A stretch of 64,000 nt of DNA, from assembly GCA_017461625.1 (NCBI GenBank), contig JAFTXJ010000007.1:1-64000 (forward strand), read 5' to 3'. The stretch comes from Clostridia bacterium. Lineage in GTDB: Bacteria > Bacillota > Clostridia > Oscillospirales > Acutalibacteraceae. The notes beneath the pieces are model-generated. The model saw nothing but the letters and a program-made list of their open reading frames with translations. It searched no databases and was not told the origin of the DNA. The translations under genes were made by a program, and so were the position numbers. The number at the start of each line of letters is the position of its first letter. Position 1 is the first letter of the stretch. Positions 8,178 through 16,137 of the stretch are shown piece after piece.

Positions 8178-8239
8178 TTTAGAGTAATGATATGTGGGGT
8201 TCACCCTATTTCAAATTTATAATGATTGGAGTTTTTCAA

Positions 8240-8386
8240 ATGGAAAGAATTAAAACAATCGAAACAAGAGACCTTGTTGAAAGCATTGAAAACGGCGGTT
8301 GCGGTGAATGCCAGACTTCTTGCCAGTCAGCTTGCAAAACTTCTTGTGGCGTTGCTAACCAGCAGTGCGAGAATTGCGAAGAATAA
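8240..8386 (+). CDS. scfA: SCIFF ranthipeptide precursor
   Basis: SCIFF (six cysteines in forty-five residues) peptides are near-universal in Clostridia and are modified by a dedicated radical-SAM maturase that makes Cys-to-residue thioether links. This 48-residue peptide starts MERIKTIETRDLVESIEN and carries the hallmark core GGCGECQTSCQSACKTSCG. The ATG at 8240 has a plausible SD (GGAG, 8228-8231) and matches the family start; an upstream in-frame ATG at 8192 would add 16 atypical residues. The C-terminal piece CENCEE gives seven cysteines in total, one more than the family name implies. The maturase gene follows. Confidence 0.95.
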   Translation: MERIKTIETRDLVESIENGGCGECQTSCQSACKTSCGVANQQCENCEE

Positions 8387-8407
8387 TTACTTTTCGTAAA
8401 ATGTACT

Positions 8408-8443
8408 AAACAGGTAATACGCTGAGTATTACCTGTTTTTTAT
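8408..8443 (+). terminator. Terminator/attenuator between scfA and scfB
   Basis: AAACAGGTAATAC pairs with GTATTACCTGTTT across a GCTGA loop and runs into a T-tract. It lies before the scfB SD, so it probably makes the peptide mRNA more abundant than the maturase mRNA. Confidence 0.85.
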
Positions 8444-8456
8444 AATCGGAGGAACT

Positions 8457-9824
8457 ATGGTACACCAGTATAAACTCAATGGCTATAACATCGTGCTTGA
8501 CACTTGCAGCGGCTCTGTTCACACAGTTGACGAGGTTGCTTACGACATTATAGCTTTATATAAAGAAAAAGATGCAGACGCTATCACTGAAGAAATTACT
8601 GCAAAATACAGCGACGTTACACGTCAGGATGTTTTTGACTGCATTGAAGATATTAAAACTCTTGAAAAAATGGGCAAGCTCTACACTCCTGACACATACG
8701 AGGGTATGGCTTTTGACTTTAAAAATAGAAACACTGTTATCAAAGCCCTTTGCCTTCATGTAGCTCACACCTGCAACCTTAACTGCAACTATTGCTTTGC
8801 AAGTCAGGGCAAATATCACGGCGAAAGAGCGTTGATGAGCTTTGAAGTAGGTAAACGTGCTCTTGATTTTCTTATTGAAAATTCAGGCACAAGAAGAAAT
8901 CTTGAGGTTGATTTCTTCGGTGGCGAGCCCCTTATGAATTGGGACGTTGTAAAACAGCTTGTCGCCTACGCCCGTGAACAAGAAAAGATTCACAACAAAA
9001 ACTTCCGTTTCACTCTCACTACCAACGGTATTCTCATTGACGATGATGTTATTGAATTTTCAAACAAAGAGATGAGCAATGTTGTGTTGAGCCTTGACGG
9101 CAGAAAAGAAGTTCACGACAGACTCCGCAAAGACTATATGGGCAGAGGCAGTTACGACACTATTGTGCCCAAATTCAAAGAATTTGTTGAACGCCGAGGC
9201 AACAAAAATTACTATATGCGTGGCACATTCACCCACGCTAATACAGATTTCACCAATGACATTCTTCACATGGCTGATATGGGCTTCACCGAACTCAGCA
9301 TGGAACCTGTTGTTTGCTCACCTGATGACGATGCAGCCCTCACTAACGAAGATTTGCCCGTTCTTTTTGAGCAGTATGAAATCCTTGCCAAAGAAATGAT
9401 TAAAAGAAAGAAGCAAGGCAAGCCTTTCACCTTCTATCACTATATGCTTGATTTAAAGCACGGCCCTTGCATATATAAGCGTATTTCAGGCTGTGGCTCA
9501 GGCACAGAATATATGGCAGTCACCCCCACAGGCGACCTTTACCCATGCCATCAGTTTGTAGGCGATGAAAAATATCTTTTAGGTAACATCTATGACGGTG
9601 TTACAAATAAAGAAATTCAAGATGAATTCAAGCTTTGCAATGCCTACGCACGCAAAGAATGCGACGACTGTTGGGCAAAGCTCTATTGCTCAGGCGGTTG
9701 TGCCGCTAACTCATACCACGCTTCTGGCAAAATCACAGGCATTTATGAATACGGCTGTGAGCTTTTTAAAAAGCGTATTGAATGTGCCGTAATGCTTAAA
9801 ATCGCTGACAGCGAACAAAACTAA
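8457..9824 (+). CDS. scfB: SCIFF radical-SAM maturase
   Basis: This 455-residue SPASM-type radical-SAM enzyme installs thioether crosslinks on the SCIFF peptide encoded just upstream. The N-terminal ~100 residues form the peptide-recognition (RRE-like) region. The radical-SAM cluster motif is CNLNCNYC (near residue 106), followed by FFGGEPLMNW. The C-terminal SPASM region holds auxiliary-cluster cysteines, including C-x2-CW and YCSGGCAANSYH near 415. The length is typical. SD CGGAGGA precedes the ATG at 8457. Confidence 0.96.
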   Translation: MVHQYKLNGYNIVLDTCSGSVHTVDEVAYDIIALYKEKDADAITEEITAKYSDVTRQDVFDCIEDIKTLEKMGKLYTPDTYEGMAFDFKNRNTVIKALCLHVAHTCNLNCNYCFASQGKYHGERALMSFEVGKRALDFLIENSGTRRNLEVDFFGGEPLMNWDVVKQLVAYAREQEKIHNKNFRFTLTTNGILIDDDVIEFSNKEMSNVVLSLDGRKEVHDRLRKDYMGRGSYDTIVPKFKEFVERRGNKNYYMRGTFTHANTDFTNDILHMADMGFTELSMEPVVCSPDDDAALTNEDLPVLFEQYEILAKEMIKRKKQGKPFTFYHYMLDLKHGPCIYKRISGCGSGTEYMAVTPTGDLYPCHQFVGDEKYLLGNIYDGVTNKEIQDEFKLCNAYARKECDDCWAKLYCSGGCAANSYHASGKITGIYEYGCELFKKRIECAVMLKIADSEQN

Positions 9825-9833
9825 GAGGTCTAA

Positions 9834-11141
9834 ATGAACACACCTATCGCTGATTTTGTAAATAATTACACAAAAAGCAACAAGGCCAGGCTTCATATGC
9901 CCGGCCATAAAGGTGTGCAGTTTTTAGGTATTGAACAATTTGATATAACCGAAATCAAAGGTGCAGATGAGCTTTATTCACCGGAGGGAATTATCCTTCA
10001 AAGTGAAGAAAATGCCTCTGCACTTTTCTCAACAAAAAAAACCGTTTACTCTGCAGGTGGCTCATCCCAAAGCATCAACGCTATGCTTTATCTTGCCAAA
10101 ATCAGAAGCAACAGCAACACTGTTTTTGCTGCACGTAACGCTCACAAAGCTTTTCTTTATGCCTGTGCAAAGATTGACTGTGACATTCATTGGCTTTACC
10201 CTGAAGGAAGTTCTCACCTTTGCTCTTGCATTATAACAGATAAAATCCTTGCAGAGGCTCTAAAAACAGCCGAAACACTTCCATTCGCTGTTTATATCAC
10301 AAGCCCTGATTATCTCGGCAGAATGGCTGATATTAAATCTCTCTCGGCCATTTGTCGCCAATATAATGTTCCTTTGCTTGTGGATAACGCACACGGCAGT
10401 TACCTTGCTTTTTGCGAAGACAACCTGCATCCCACAGCTTTGGGTGCCGATATGTGTTGCGACTCGGCTCACAAGACTTTGCCTGTGCTTACAGGGGGAG
10501 GCTATCTTCACATTGCAAAAGATGACCTGTTTTATTTTTCTGAAAGAGCTGTTCAGGCTATGGAAATTTTTGGTTCAACAAGTCCGTCATATCTTATTTT
10601 ACAGTCCCTCGATTTGTGCAACAAATATATTTACGAAAAAATCAGAGACGATTTAAGTGCTTGCCAAAGCAAAATTGAAGCAATCAGGTCGGTTATGCCT
10701 GTTCCGGATGTTTCACAAGAACCACTCAAAATAACGGCAGATATGCGTTGTGTAGCAAACAAAGACGTTTTTGAAAAGAACGGAATTGAGCCTGAATTCA
10801 CCGACGGCGACTTCACGGTATTTATGCTCACACCTCAAAACAGTGATGAGGATTTTGCAAAGCTGAAATCTGCGTTCTCACAGATGCAAATTGTAAAAAT
10901 TATCTGTGAAAATACACCCGCCATTCCCCGCGGAGTGCAAAAAATAACGGTGCGTGAAGCAATTTTTTCACAAAGTGAAACAGTTGACGTTGAAAAGGCA
11001 ATCGGCAGAATTTGTGCCGCACCTACGGTATCCTGCCCCCCTGCAATTCCAATTGCCGTCAGCGGTGAAGAAATCACAACTCAACACATTGAGCTTTTCG
11101 AAAAATATAATATCAATCACATCTCTGTGGTTAAAAAATAA
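9834..11141 (+). CDS. PLP-dependent Orn/Lys/Arg decarboxylase-family protein
   Basis: The protein begins with the family signature (RLHMPGHKGV at about 20, then ITEIKGADELYSPEG) and has the PLP-lysine motif DSAHKTLPVLTGGGYL near residue 210. Related fold-I enzymes decarboxylate arginine, lysine or ornithine. At 435 residues it is shorter than classic SpeA-type enzymes (about 480-490), like many clostridial homologues annotated as aminotransferase class I/II-fold enzymes. The substrate cannot be told from sequence; arginine or lysine is the default guess. It lies nine bases after scfB and is probably co-transcribed with it. Confidence 0.85.
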   Translation: MNTPIADFVNNYTKSNKARLHMPGHKGVQFLGIEQFDITEIKGADELYSPEGIILQSEENASALFSTKKTVYSAGGSSQSINAMLYLAKIRSNSNTVFAARNAHKAFLYACAKIDCDIHWLYPEGSSHLCSCIITDKILAEALKTAETLPFAVYITSPDYLGRMADIKSLSAICRQYNVPLLVDNAHGSYLAFCEDNLHPTALGADMCCDSAHKTLPVLTGGGYLHIAKDDLFYFSERAVQAMEIFGSTSPSYLILQSLDLCNKYIYEKIRDDLSACQSKIEAIRSVMPVPDVSQEPLKITADMRCVANKDVFEKNGIEPEFTDGDFTVFMLTPQNSDEDFAKLKSAFSQMQIVKIICENTPAIPRGVQKITVREAIFSQSETVDVEKAIGRICAAPTVSCPPAIPIAVSGEEITTQHIELFEKYNINHISVVKK

Positions 11142-11174
11142 CTCTCTATACGCGTGTATAGAGAGTATTTTTTA
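11141..11174. terminator. Bidirectional terminator between convergent genes
   Basis: A perfect 11-bp stem ACTCTCTATAC/GTATAGAGAGT with a GCGT loop starts at the last base of the upstream stop and is followed by ATTTTTTAT. It can also serve the convergent gene on the minus strand. Confidence 0.9.
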
Positions 11175-12452
11175 TAATATAACAGGCAAAACTTTGCCGC
11201 CATTTTCTCTTGATTCATCAGCAAGGAACACTGCAAGGTGACCTTTCATTGAATCCTGAATTGATGTGCATGAAATTGACGGTTCACCGCCAACAACATA
11301 ATCAATAAAATCTTCAGCAAGGAGCAAGTCTCCACCGCCGTGGCTGTCATCTTTAACGCTGACATCAACAACGGTTTCGCTGAATTCACAACCGGGACGT
11401 GGATCTATCATTGATATGGTAAACTTTCCGTCTTCAAGGTTGCCATAAATTTCACCCTTGGTGCCGGTAATGTGCAGCTTGCGAAGACCTTTTGACGCAC
11501 CACCAACCATATTGTGAGTGCCTGTTGCACCGCTTTCAAAGTTCACAAGCACACTCTGATGGTCAACCACATTGTTATCGCTCTTATATGCGCATATACC
11601 ATATGGGCTGTCGGTTTTGAGGAGTTTGATTTTCTCTTCAATATCATCAATGCCTCTGTCTTCAAGGTCTGCCCACACATAAAAACTCCATCGGTCGGGG
11701 TGGTCGATATAAAGCCGCTTTGCCGAATAAAGACATTCATCTACCAACGGACAATCTACCATACATCTTGTGCCTGCGTTTTCAGGGGCATTGCCTAAAA
11801 CAAACTGCTTGTTGCATCCAAAGCTTGAAACAGCCACAGGCTTGTCACTACCCATAAGCCACATCATAATATCCATATCGTGGCTGCACTTTGCAAGAAG
11901 CATTGACGCGTGGCACTTTTCATAATTATTCCACTTACCCCTTACATGGCTTGTTGACATATGATGATAGCTAACATATTCAGCAAGCTGAATGTTTATA
12001 ATGTCACCGATTGTTCCCTTAATAAGCTCCTCTTTAATCTTTTGGTAAAACGGAGCATATCTCAAAACAAAGCAAATCATAATCTTGCGATCATATTTGT
12101 TCGCAGCAGCAACCAACTCTCTTGCCTCTTTTTCATTAACAGCAAATGGCTTTTCAAGCAAAACATCAAGACCGTATTCCAACAAAGGGATTGTTGTTTT
12201 AACATGAATGTTATCCATCGTTCCATTGATTGCAGCATCAGCAAAACGAGGAACTTCAACCAACTGCTCAACAGACTCAAAGCAATTCTCAGCAGGAATA
12301 TTAAACCTTTCGGAAATATATTTTCTGCGAATATCGTCAGGGTCAACAATACCCACAATCTGCATTTTTTCAGGTTTTAATTCGGCAAGGGAAGCGTAAA
12401 TAAGGCTTCTGTGCCCTCCACCGACAATAATAGTTTTTAAGGGCTTATTCAT
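11172..12452 (-). CDS. Gfo/Idh/MocA-family NAD(P)-dependent oxidoreductase
   Basis: The 426-residue protein starts MNKPLKTIIVGGGHRS, a Rossmann nucleotide-binding fold, and has the family's EKPFA motif (LLEKPFAVNEKEAREL) near residue 95, whose lysine is catalytic. The C-terminal domain has a Cys cluster (RCMVDCPLVDEC). Members oxidise or reduce sugars, inositols and related polyols; the substrate here is unknown. An upstream in-frame start would overlap the dockerin gene, and the ATG at 12452 lies 17 bases after that stop with a usable AAGTGAGA SD. It is probably co-transcribed with the dockerin gene. Confidence 0.88.
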   Translation of the reverse strand: MNKPLKTIIVGGGHRSLIYASLAELKPEKMQIVGIVDPDDIRRKYISERFNIPAENCFESVEQLVEVPRFADAAINGTMDNIHVKTTIPLLEYGLDVLLEKPFAVNEKEARELVAAANKYDRKIMICFVLRYAPFYQKIKEELIKGTIGDIINIQLAEYVSYHHMSTSHVRGKWNNYEKCHASMLLAKCSHDMDIMMWLMGSDKPVAVSSFGCNKQFVLGNAPENAGTRCMVDCPLVDECLYSAKRLYIDHPDRWSFYVWADLEDRGIDDIEEKIKLLKTDSPYGICAYKSDNNVVDHQSVLVNFESGATGTHNMVGGASKGLRKLHITGTKGEIYGNLEDGKFTISMIDPRPGCEFSETVVDVSVKDDSHGGGDLLLAEDFIDYVVGGEPSISCTSIQDSMKGHLAVFLADESRENGGKVLPVIL

Positions 12453-12468
12453 AAGGGGTCTCACTTTC

Positions 12469-12783
12469 TTATCCGATAAATCCATGGTCAATGTCAGGCT
12501 CTTCTCCCTCTTCAATAGGGAAAATGTCAATCAGCCCAACAGCACGCATCAATATTGACAATGCATCTGATGAATTAATTTCACCGTCAGCTGACACATC
12601 TGCATAAATTTTCTGCTCCGGAGTCAGATTTTTAATACCTGTGCTTGCCATCAAAACAAGAAGGGCATCAGAAGAATCGATTTTATTATCATTATTCAGA
12701 TCACCATAAGATGCCGCCAAGCAGTTTACGCTTAATGCAAAAGCTAAAATAAGAGTTAATAAAACAGCAATAGTTTTTTTCAT
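12469..12783 (-). CDS. Secreted stand-alone dockerin protein
   Basis: The 104-residue protein is a signal peptide (residues 1-24, ending CLAAS) plus one dockerin. Its two calcium-loop repeats are GDLNNDNKIDSSDALLVLM and ADVSADGEINSSDALSILM. A short acidic tail follows and there is no catalytic module. Dockerins bind cohesins on scaffolding or surface proteins, so a bare dockerin could compete for, cap or link cohesin sites. It lies in the same window as two anchored cohesin-like proteins. Confidence 0.9.
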   Translation of the reverse strand: MKKTIAVLLTLILAFALSVNCLAASYGDLNNDNKIDSSDALLVLMASTGIKNLTPEQKIYADVSADGEINSSDALSILMRAVGLIDIFPIEEGEEPDIDHGFIG

Positions 12784-12809
12784 AACGGACCTCCGAATTA
12801 TTTTTTTAC

Positions 12810-12838
12810 ATTATACCAAATCGCTCAAAGAAAATCAA
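12810..12838 (-). promoter_or_regulatory. Promoter of the stand-alone dockerin gene
   Basis: On the minus strand TTGATT (12833-12838) and TATAAT (12810-12815) have a 17-base spacer, followed by a GGAGG SD and the start at 12783. Confidence 0.8.
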
Positions 12839-12846
12839 TTAAAGCT

Positions 12847-13545
12847 TTATTTCATAAAGAAAAGAGATGATGCAATCAAAATCTGCGCACCGTAATATGT
12901 AATATGATTAAGCACCACAAATAGTCTGTTACAGCCCTTCTCAGTGAAGAAAATCTGACTGAGCACAAGGTCAGACACAAAGAATGAAACAGCACCCGCA
13001 AAGAAAAGAATCTGTGAGAGCTCCATACCGTAATTTGTCATAGTCATAAAACCAACTGAAAATGTCATTGAAGCAAGAGCACCGTAAGAGTTTGAAAGTA
13101 CCTTAAATTTACCCATATCCATTTTTGTGATTTTAACCGCAACACTTGAAAGCAACAGCACAGCAAGAGGGGCCGTTAAGCTAACAAGTGCATTAACCAA
13201 TGTCATCGGGTAATGAATAAATACTGCCGCAACAAGCAAAACGTGCTGAACCATAAAGGTGACAAAACCAAAGGTTAAAAATGTATTGCTGTTTTGTGGC
13301 TGAATCCATTTAAGCTCAATAAAAATATCTCCAAGAAGTCCAAAAACACCGCCTGCAATTACCATTAATCCGTATGACAGCACAGCATCAGGGTTTGCAA
13401 TCATTGCAGCAATGCCAACTGCAACAAACAAGCAGCTGGTAACAGTTTTAAGTGCCAGGTCAGCAACCCCCACTTTTAACCCTCTTTTTGCAGTGAAAAC
13501 AGCGGTAACAACCACACATAAAGCTAAAGCAATCCAAAAGATCAT
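12847..13545 (-). CDS. YhhN-like (lysoplasmalogenase family) membrane protein
   Basis: The 232-residue protein has about eight hydrophobic segments. It carries the GLLGDIFI stretch near residue 90 and a C-terminal NHITYYGAQILIAS segment, as in the YhhN/TMEM86 family (PF07947). The eukaryotic member hydrolyses lysoplasmalogen; plasmalogens occur in anaerobic Clostridia, so a lipid role is reasonable but unproven. A strong SD (AAGGAGGAA) precedes the ATG. It stands alone between the dockerin gene and serS. Confidence 0.65.
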   Translation of the reverse strand: MIFWIALALCVVVTAVFTAKRGLKVGVADLALKTVTSCLFVAVGIAAMIANPDAVLSYGLMVIAGGVFGLLGDIFIELKWIQPQNSNTFLTFGFVTFMVQHVLLVAAVFIHYPMTLVNALVSLTAPLAVLLLSSVAVKITKMDMGKFKVLSNSYGALASMTFSVGFMTMTNYGMELSQILFFAGAVSFFVSDLVLSQIFFTEKGCNRLFVVLNHITYYGAQILIASSLFFMK

Positions 13546-13608
13546 ATAAATTCCTCCTTACAATTTAATATATTACCACAGCATTGGTTTTAACATCAAT
13601 ACATAAAA

Positions 13609-13643
13609 CAAAAATCGTCATCAAAAAAGATGACGATTTTTTG
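13609..13643 (-). terminator. Terminator of serS
   Basis: AAAATCGTCATC pairs with GATGACGATTTT around an A-rich loop, with T-runs on both strands. It begins two bases after the serS stop. Confidence 0.88.
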
Positions 13644-13644
13644 G

Positions 13645-14928
13645 TTATTTTGTCTCAATCTTTTCTTTTCCGCCCATATAAGGTCTTAATGCAACGGGAA
13701 TATTAACACTTCCGTCTTCATTAAGGTTGTTTTCAAGGAAAGCGATCAACATTCTTGGCGGAGCAACAACAGTGTTATTGAGTGTATGAGCAAGATATTT
13801 TCCGTCTTTGCCGTTAACTCTGATTTTAAGCCTTCTTGCCTGTGCATCACCGAGGTTCGAGCAGCTGCCGACCTCAAAATATTTCTGCTGACGAGGTGAC
13901 CATGCTTCAACGTCAATTGATTTAACCTTAAGGTCAGCAAGGTCGCCTGAGCAACACTCAAGAGTTCTTACAGGAATATCAAGTGAACGGAACAAATCAA
14001 CAGTATTTTGCCAAAGCTTGTCAAACCACATTTTGCTGTCTTCGGGCTTGCAAACAACGATCATTTCCTGCTTTTCAAACTGGTGAATTCTGTAAACACC
14101 ACGCTCTTCAAGGCCGTGAGCACCCTTTTCTTTACGGAAGCAGGGTGAATAGCTCGTAAGGGTCTGCGGAAGCTTTTCTTCAGGAATAATGGTATCCATA
14201 AACTTACCAATCATTGAATGCTCACTTGTGCCGATAAGATAAAGGTCTTCACCCTCAATTTTATACATCATGGCATCCATTTCAGCAAAGCTCATAACGC
14301 CGGTAACAACACCGCTTCTGATCATAAAAGGAGGAACACAATATGTGAATCCACGGTCAATCATAAAGTCACGTGCATAAGAAATAATTGAAGAATGGAG
14401 TCTTGCAATATCACCCATAAGGTAGTAGAAGCCGTTGCCAGCCACTCTTCTTGCTCCGTCAAGATCGATGCCGTCAAATTTTTCCATAATATCAACATGA
14501 TAAGGAACTTCAAAATCAGGAGTAACAGGCTCACCGTAACGCTGAACCTCAACATTTTCGCTGTCATCTTTACCAATCGGAACAGATGGGTCAATGATGT
14601 TTGGAATTGTCATCATTATTTTTGTAATCTTTTCGCTGTATTCTGTTTCAAGAGATTCAAGCTCTGCAAGACGTTTTGCATTCTGAGCAACAAGAGCCTT
14701 AACCTCTTCAGCCTCTTCCTTTTTGCCCTGAGCCATAAGGGCACCGATTTGTTTTGAAATTTTGTTTCGGTTTGCACGCAACGAGTCAGCCTCACCCTTG
14801 CAGGCTCTGCTCTGCTTATCAAGTTCTATAACCTCATCAACAAGAGGGAGTTTAGAATCCTGAAATTTATTTTTGATATTTTCTTTAACTAATTCAGGGT
14901 TTTCTCTTAAAAATTTTAAATCAAGCAT
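13645..14928 (-). CDS. serS: Seryl-tRNA synthetase
   Basis: Class II synthetase that charges tRNA-Ser. The 427-residue protein has the N-terminal coiled-coil arm (about 30-100) that clamps tRNA. Its catalytic core has motif 2 (SPCFRKEKGAHGLEERGVYRIHQF, about 260-283) and motif 3 (NNTVVAPPRMLIAFLENN near the C-terminus). I see no T-box leader in the 120 bases upstream, although many Firmicute serS genes have one. The SD AAAGGAG fits the ATG at 14928. Confidence 0.98.
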   Translation of the reverse strand: MLDLKFLRENPELVKENIKNKFQDSKLPLVDEVIELDKQSRACKGEADSLRANRNKISKQIGALMAQGKKEEAEEVKALVAQNAKRLAELESLETEYSEKITKIMMTIPNIIDPSVPIGKDDSENVEVQRYGEPVTPDFEVPYHVDIMEKFDGIDLDGARRVAGNGFYYLMGDIARLHSSIISYARDFMIDRGFTYCVPPFMIRSGVVTGVMSFAEMDAMMYKIEGEDLYLIGTSEHSMIGKFMDTIIPEEKLPQTLTSYSPCFRKEKGAHGLEERGVYRIHQFEKQEMIVVCKPEDSKMWFDKLWQNTVDLFRSLDIPVRTLECCSGDLADLKVKSIDVEAWSPRQQKYFEVGSCSNLGDAQARRLKIRVNGKDGKYLAHTLNNTVVAPPRMLIAFLENNLNEDGSVNIPVALRPYMGGKEKIETK

Positions 14929-14968
14929 AGAAATTCTCCTTTAGGGTTGCTAATATAATCCATTGATT

Positions 14969-14997
14969 ATAATAACAAAATTATCATAAAAATTCAA
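14969..14997 (-). promoter_or_regulatory. Promoter of serS (shared motif type)
   Basis: On the minus strand CTATTGAATTT contains the -35 (14992-14997), and after 17 bases the extended -10 TGTTATTAT follows (TATTAT 14969-14974). The same two elements precede the next two minus-strand genes. Confidence 0.7.
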
Positions 14998-15007
14998 TAG
15001 AAAAATT

Positions 15008-15035
15008 AAAGTTCCTGATTTTACTCAGGAACTTT
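15008..15035 (-). terminator. Terminator of the first anchored cohesin-like gene
   Basis: An 11-bp stem AAAGTTCCTGA/TCAGGAACTTT lies 13 bases after the stop on the minus strand. The serS promoter follows directly. Confidence 0.85.
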
Positions 15036-15047
15036 TAATATTATTGA

Positions 15048-16016
15048 TTATTCAGCGCTGCTGTCAGCCTTTTTCTTTTTGTTGATCAAGATAAATGCTA
15101 CAACTGCAGCTGCAATAAGAGCAACGATAACTGCTGCAGCGATGATTAATGTTTTGCTGTTATCTGAATCATCAAGAATTTCTTCCTGCTCTGCGTCAGC
15201 AGCCTCAGTTTCATCAGGAACGTAATTATAATCGTAATCGCCATAGCTGTCAAAATCAAGGTCAGTTGATGAAGATGTATCAACATCAGATGATGTTGTT
15301 ATATCACCGAACAAGCTACTGTCATCGGGAAGGGTGTTTGTTGGAATTAAACTATTAACTCTTGTTGTGGTGGTAGTTGTGGTTGTGTTTGCAACATCAC
15401 CTCTTTTGGTAGTTGTGGTGGTTGTTGTCTTTTTAGTTGTAGTTGTAGATGAAGTATCAGCCTTTTTAGTGGTGGTTGTAGTGGTGGTTTTCTTTGTAGT
15501 AGTTGTTGTGGTAGTTGTCGGTTTTTCGTACTTAATAGTACCACTAATGTTAGGCTTTACATTAACATTTTCACCGATTGAAGTAATATTTCCGTATTCA
15601 TCATATTCTATATCTTTTGTTACCATACATTCATCTATATTAAGACTAAATGAATACTTCTCTTCATTTGTAACCTTAATAACAACCTGAGCTAAATCGC
15701 CATCCAAAGGCTGTGTGGAAGCAACAGAATAGTGTGATGAGTTTCCGGAAGCATTTGCATTACCCATACCTGCACCGGTCAAATCTTTGACGGATTCACA
15801 TTTAACACCGGACATAGTAAACTTAATATCAACAGCATTAACATATCCCTCTGAAACAACAACATTCAAAATAATTTTTTCACCGTCTCTGCTCTTTTCA
15901 ACAACTGAAATAGTAGGTGCATCTGCTGCAAATGAAGAAATTGCCATTGCAGAAACAACGCTCAACAACATTACAACAGAAAGTAATAAAGAAATAATTT
16001 TTGCTGATTTTGTCAT
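15048..16016 (-). CDS. Surface protein: cohesin-like domain, Thr-rich stalk, C-terminal membrane anchor
   Basis: The 322-residue protein has a signal peptide (1-31). A ~115-residue beta-rich domain begins APTISVVEKSRDGEKIILNV. A Thr/Lys stalk of TTTTTTTKK-type runs follows, then an acidic region, a membrane helix (about 287-311) and a KKKK stop-transfer end. The beta domain has the order of strands, the GNANA turn and the alternating hydrophobic pattern of small cohesins, but I have no structural match, so cohesin identity is inferred. It is a paralogue of the next gene, and both lie beside dockerin genes. It would display a binding domain outside the cell, anchored in the membrane. Confidence 0.65.
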   Translation of the reverse strand: MTKSAKIISLLLSVVMLLSVVSAMAISSFAADAPTISVVEKSRDGEKIILNVVVSEGYVNAVDIKFTMSGVKCESVKDLTGAGMGNANASGNSSHYSVASTQPLDGDLAQVVIKVTNEEKYSFSLNIDECMVTKDIEYDEYGNITSIGENVNVKPNISGTIKYEKPTTTTTTTTKKTTTTTTTKKADTSSTTTTKKTTTTTTTKRGDVANTTTTTTTTRVNSLIPTNTLPDDSSLFGDITTSSDVDTSSSTDLDFDSYGDYDYNYVPDETEAADAEQEEILDDSDNSKTLIIAAAVIVALIAAAVVAFILINKKKKADSSAE

Positions 16017-16048
16017 ATGTATATATCTCCTCTCAAAAGATTATATAT

Positions 16049-16077
16049 ATAATAACAAATAATTATAAATAAATCAA
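16049..16077 (-). promoter_or_regulatory. Promoter of the first anchored cohesin-like gene
   Basis: On the minus strand CTATTGATTT holds the -35 (16072-16077), and TGTTATTAT gives an extended -10 (TATTAT 16049-16054) with a 17-base spacer. Confidence 0.75.
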
Positions 16078-16091
16078 TAGGAAAAATAAAG

Positions 16092-16120
16092 AAAAAACCC
16101 TGTATCCAAAGATACAGGGT
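16092..16120 (-). terminator. Terminator of the second anchored cohesin-like gene
   Basis: ACCCTGTATC pairs with GATACAGGGT around a 4-base loop; on the minus strand it is followed by TTTTTT. Confidence 0.92.
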
Positions 16121-16137
16121 AAAATCAGTTATTCAGA

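Noticed and set aside
14929..15007. T-box leader of serS
   Set aside because: Only a promoter and a short untranslated region are present; no T-box sequence or antiterminator fold.
15334..15690. Val-rich open frame opposite the Thr/Lys stalk
   Set aside because: It is the antisense of repeated Thr codons; there is no SD or promoter.
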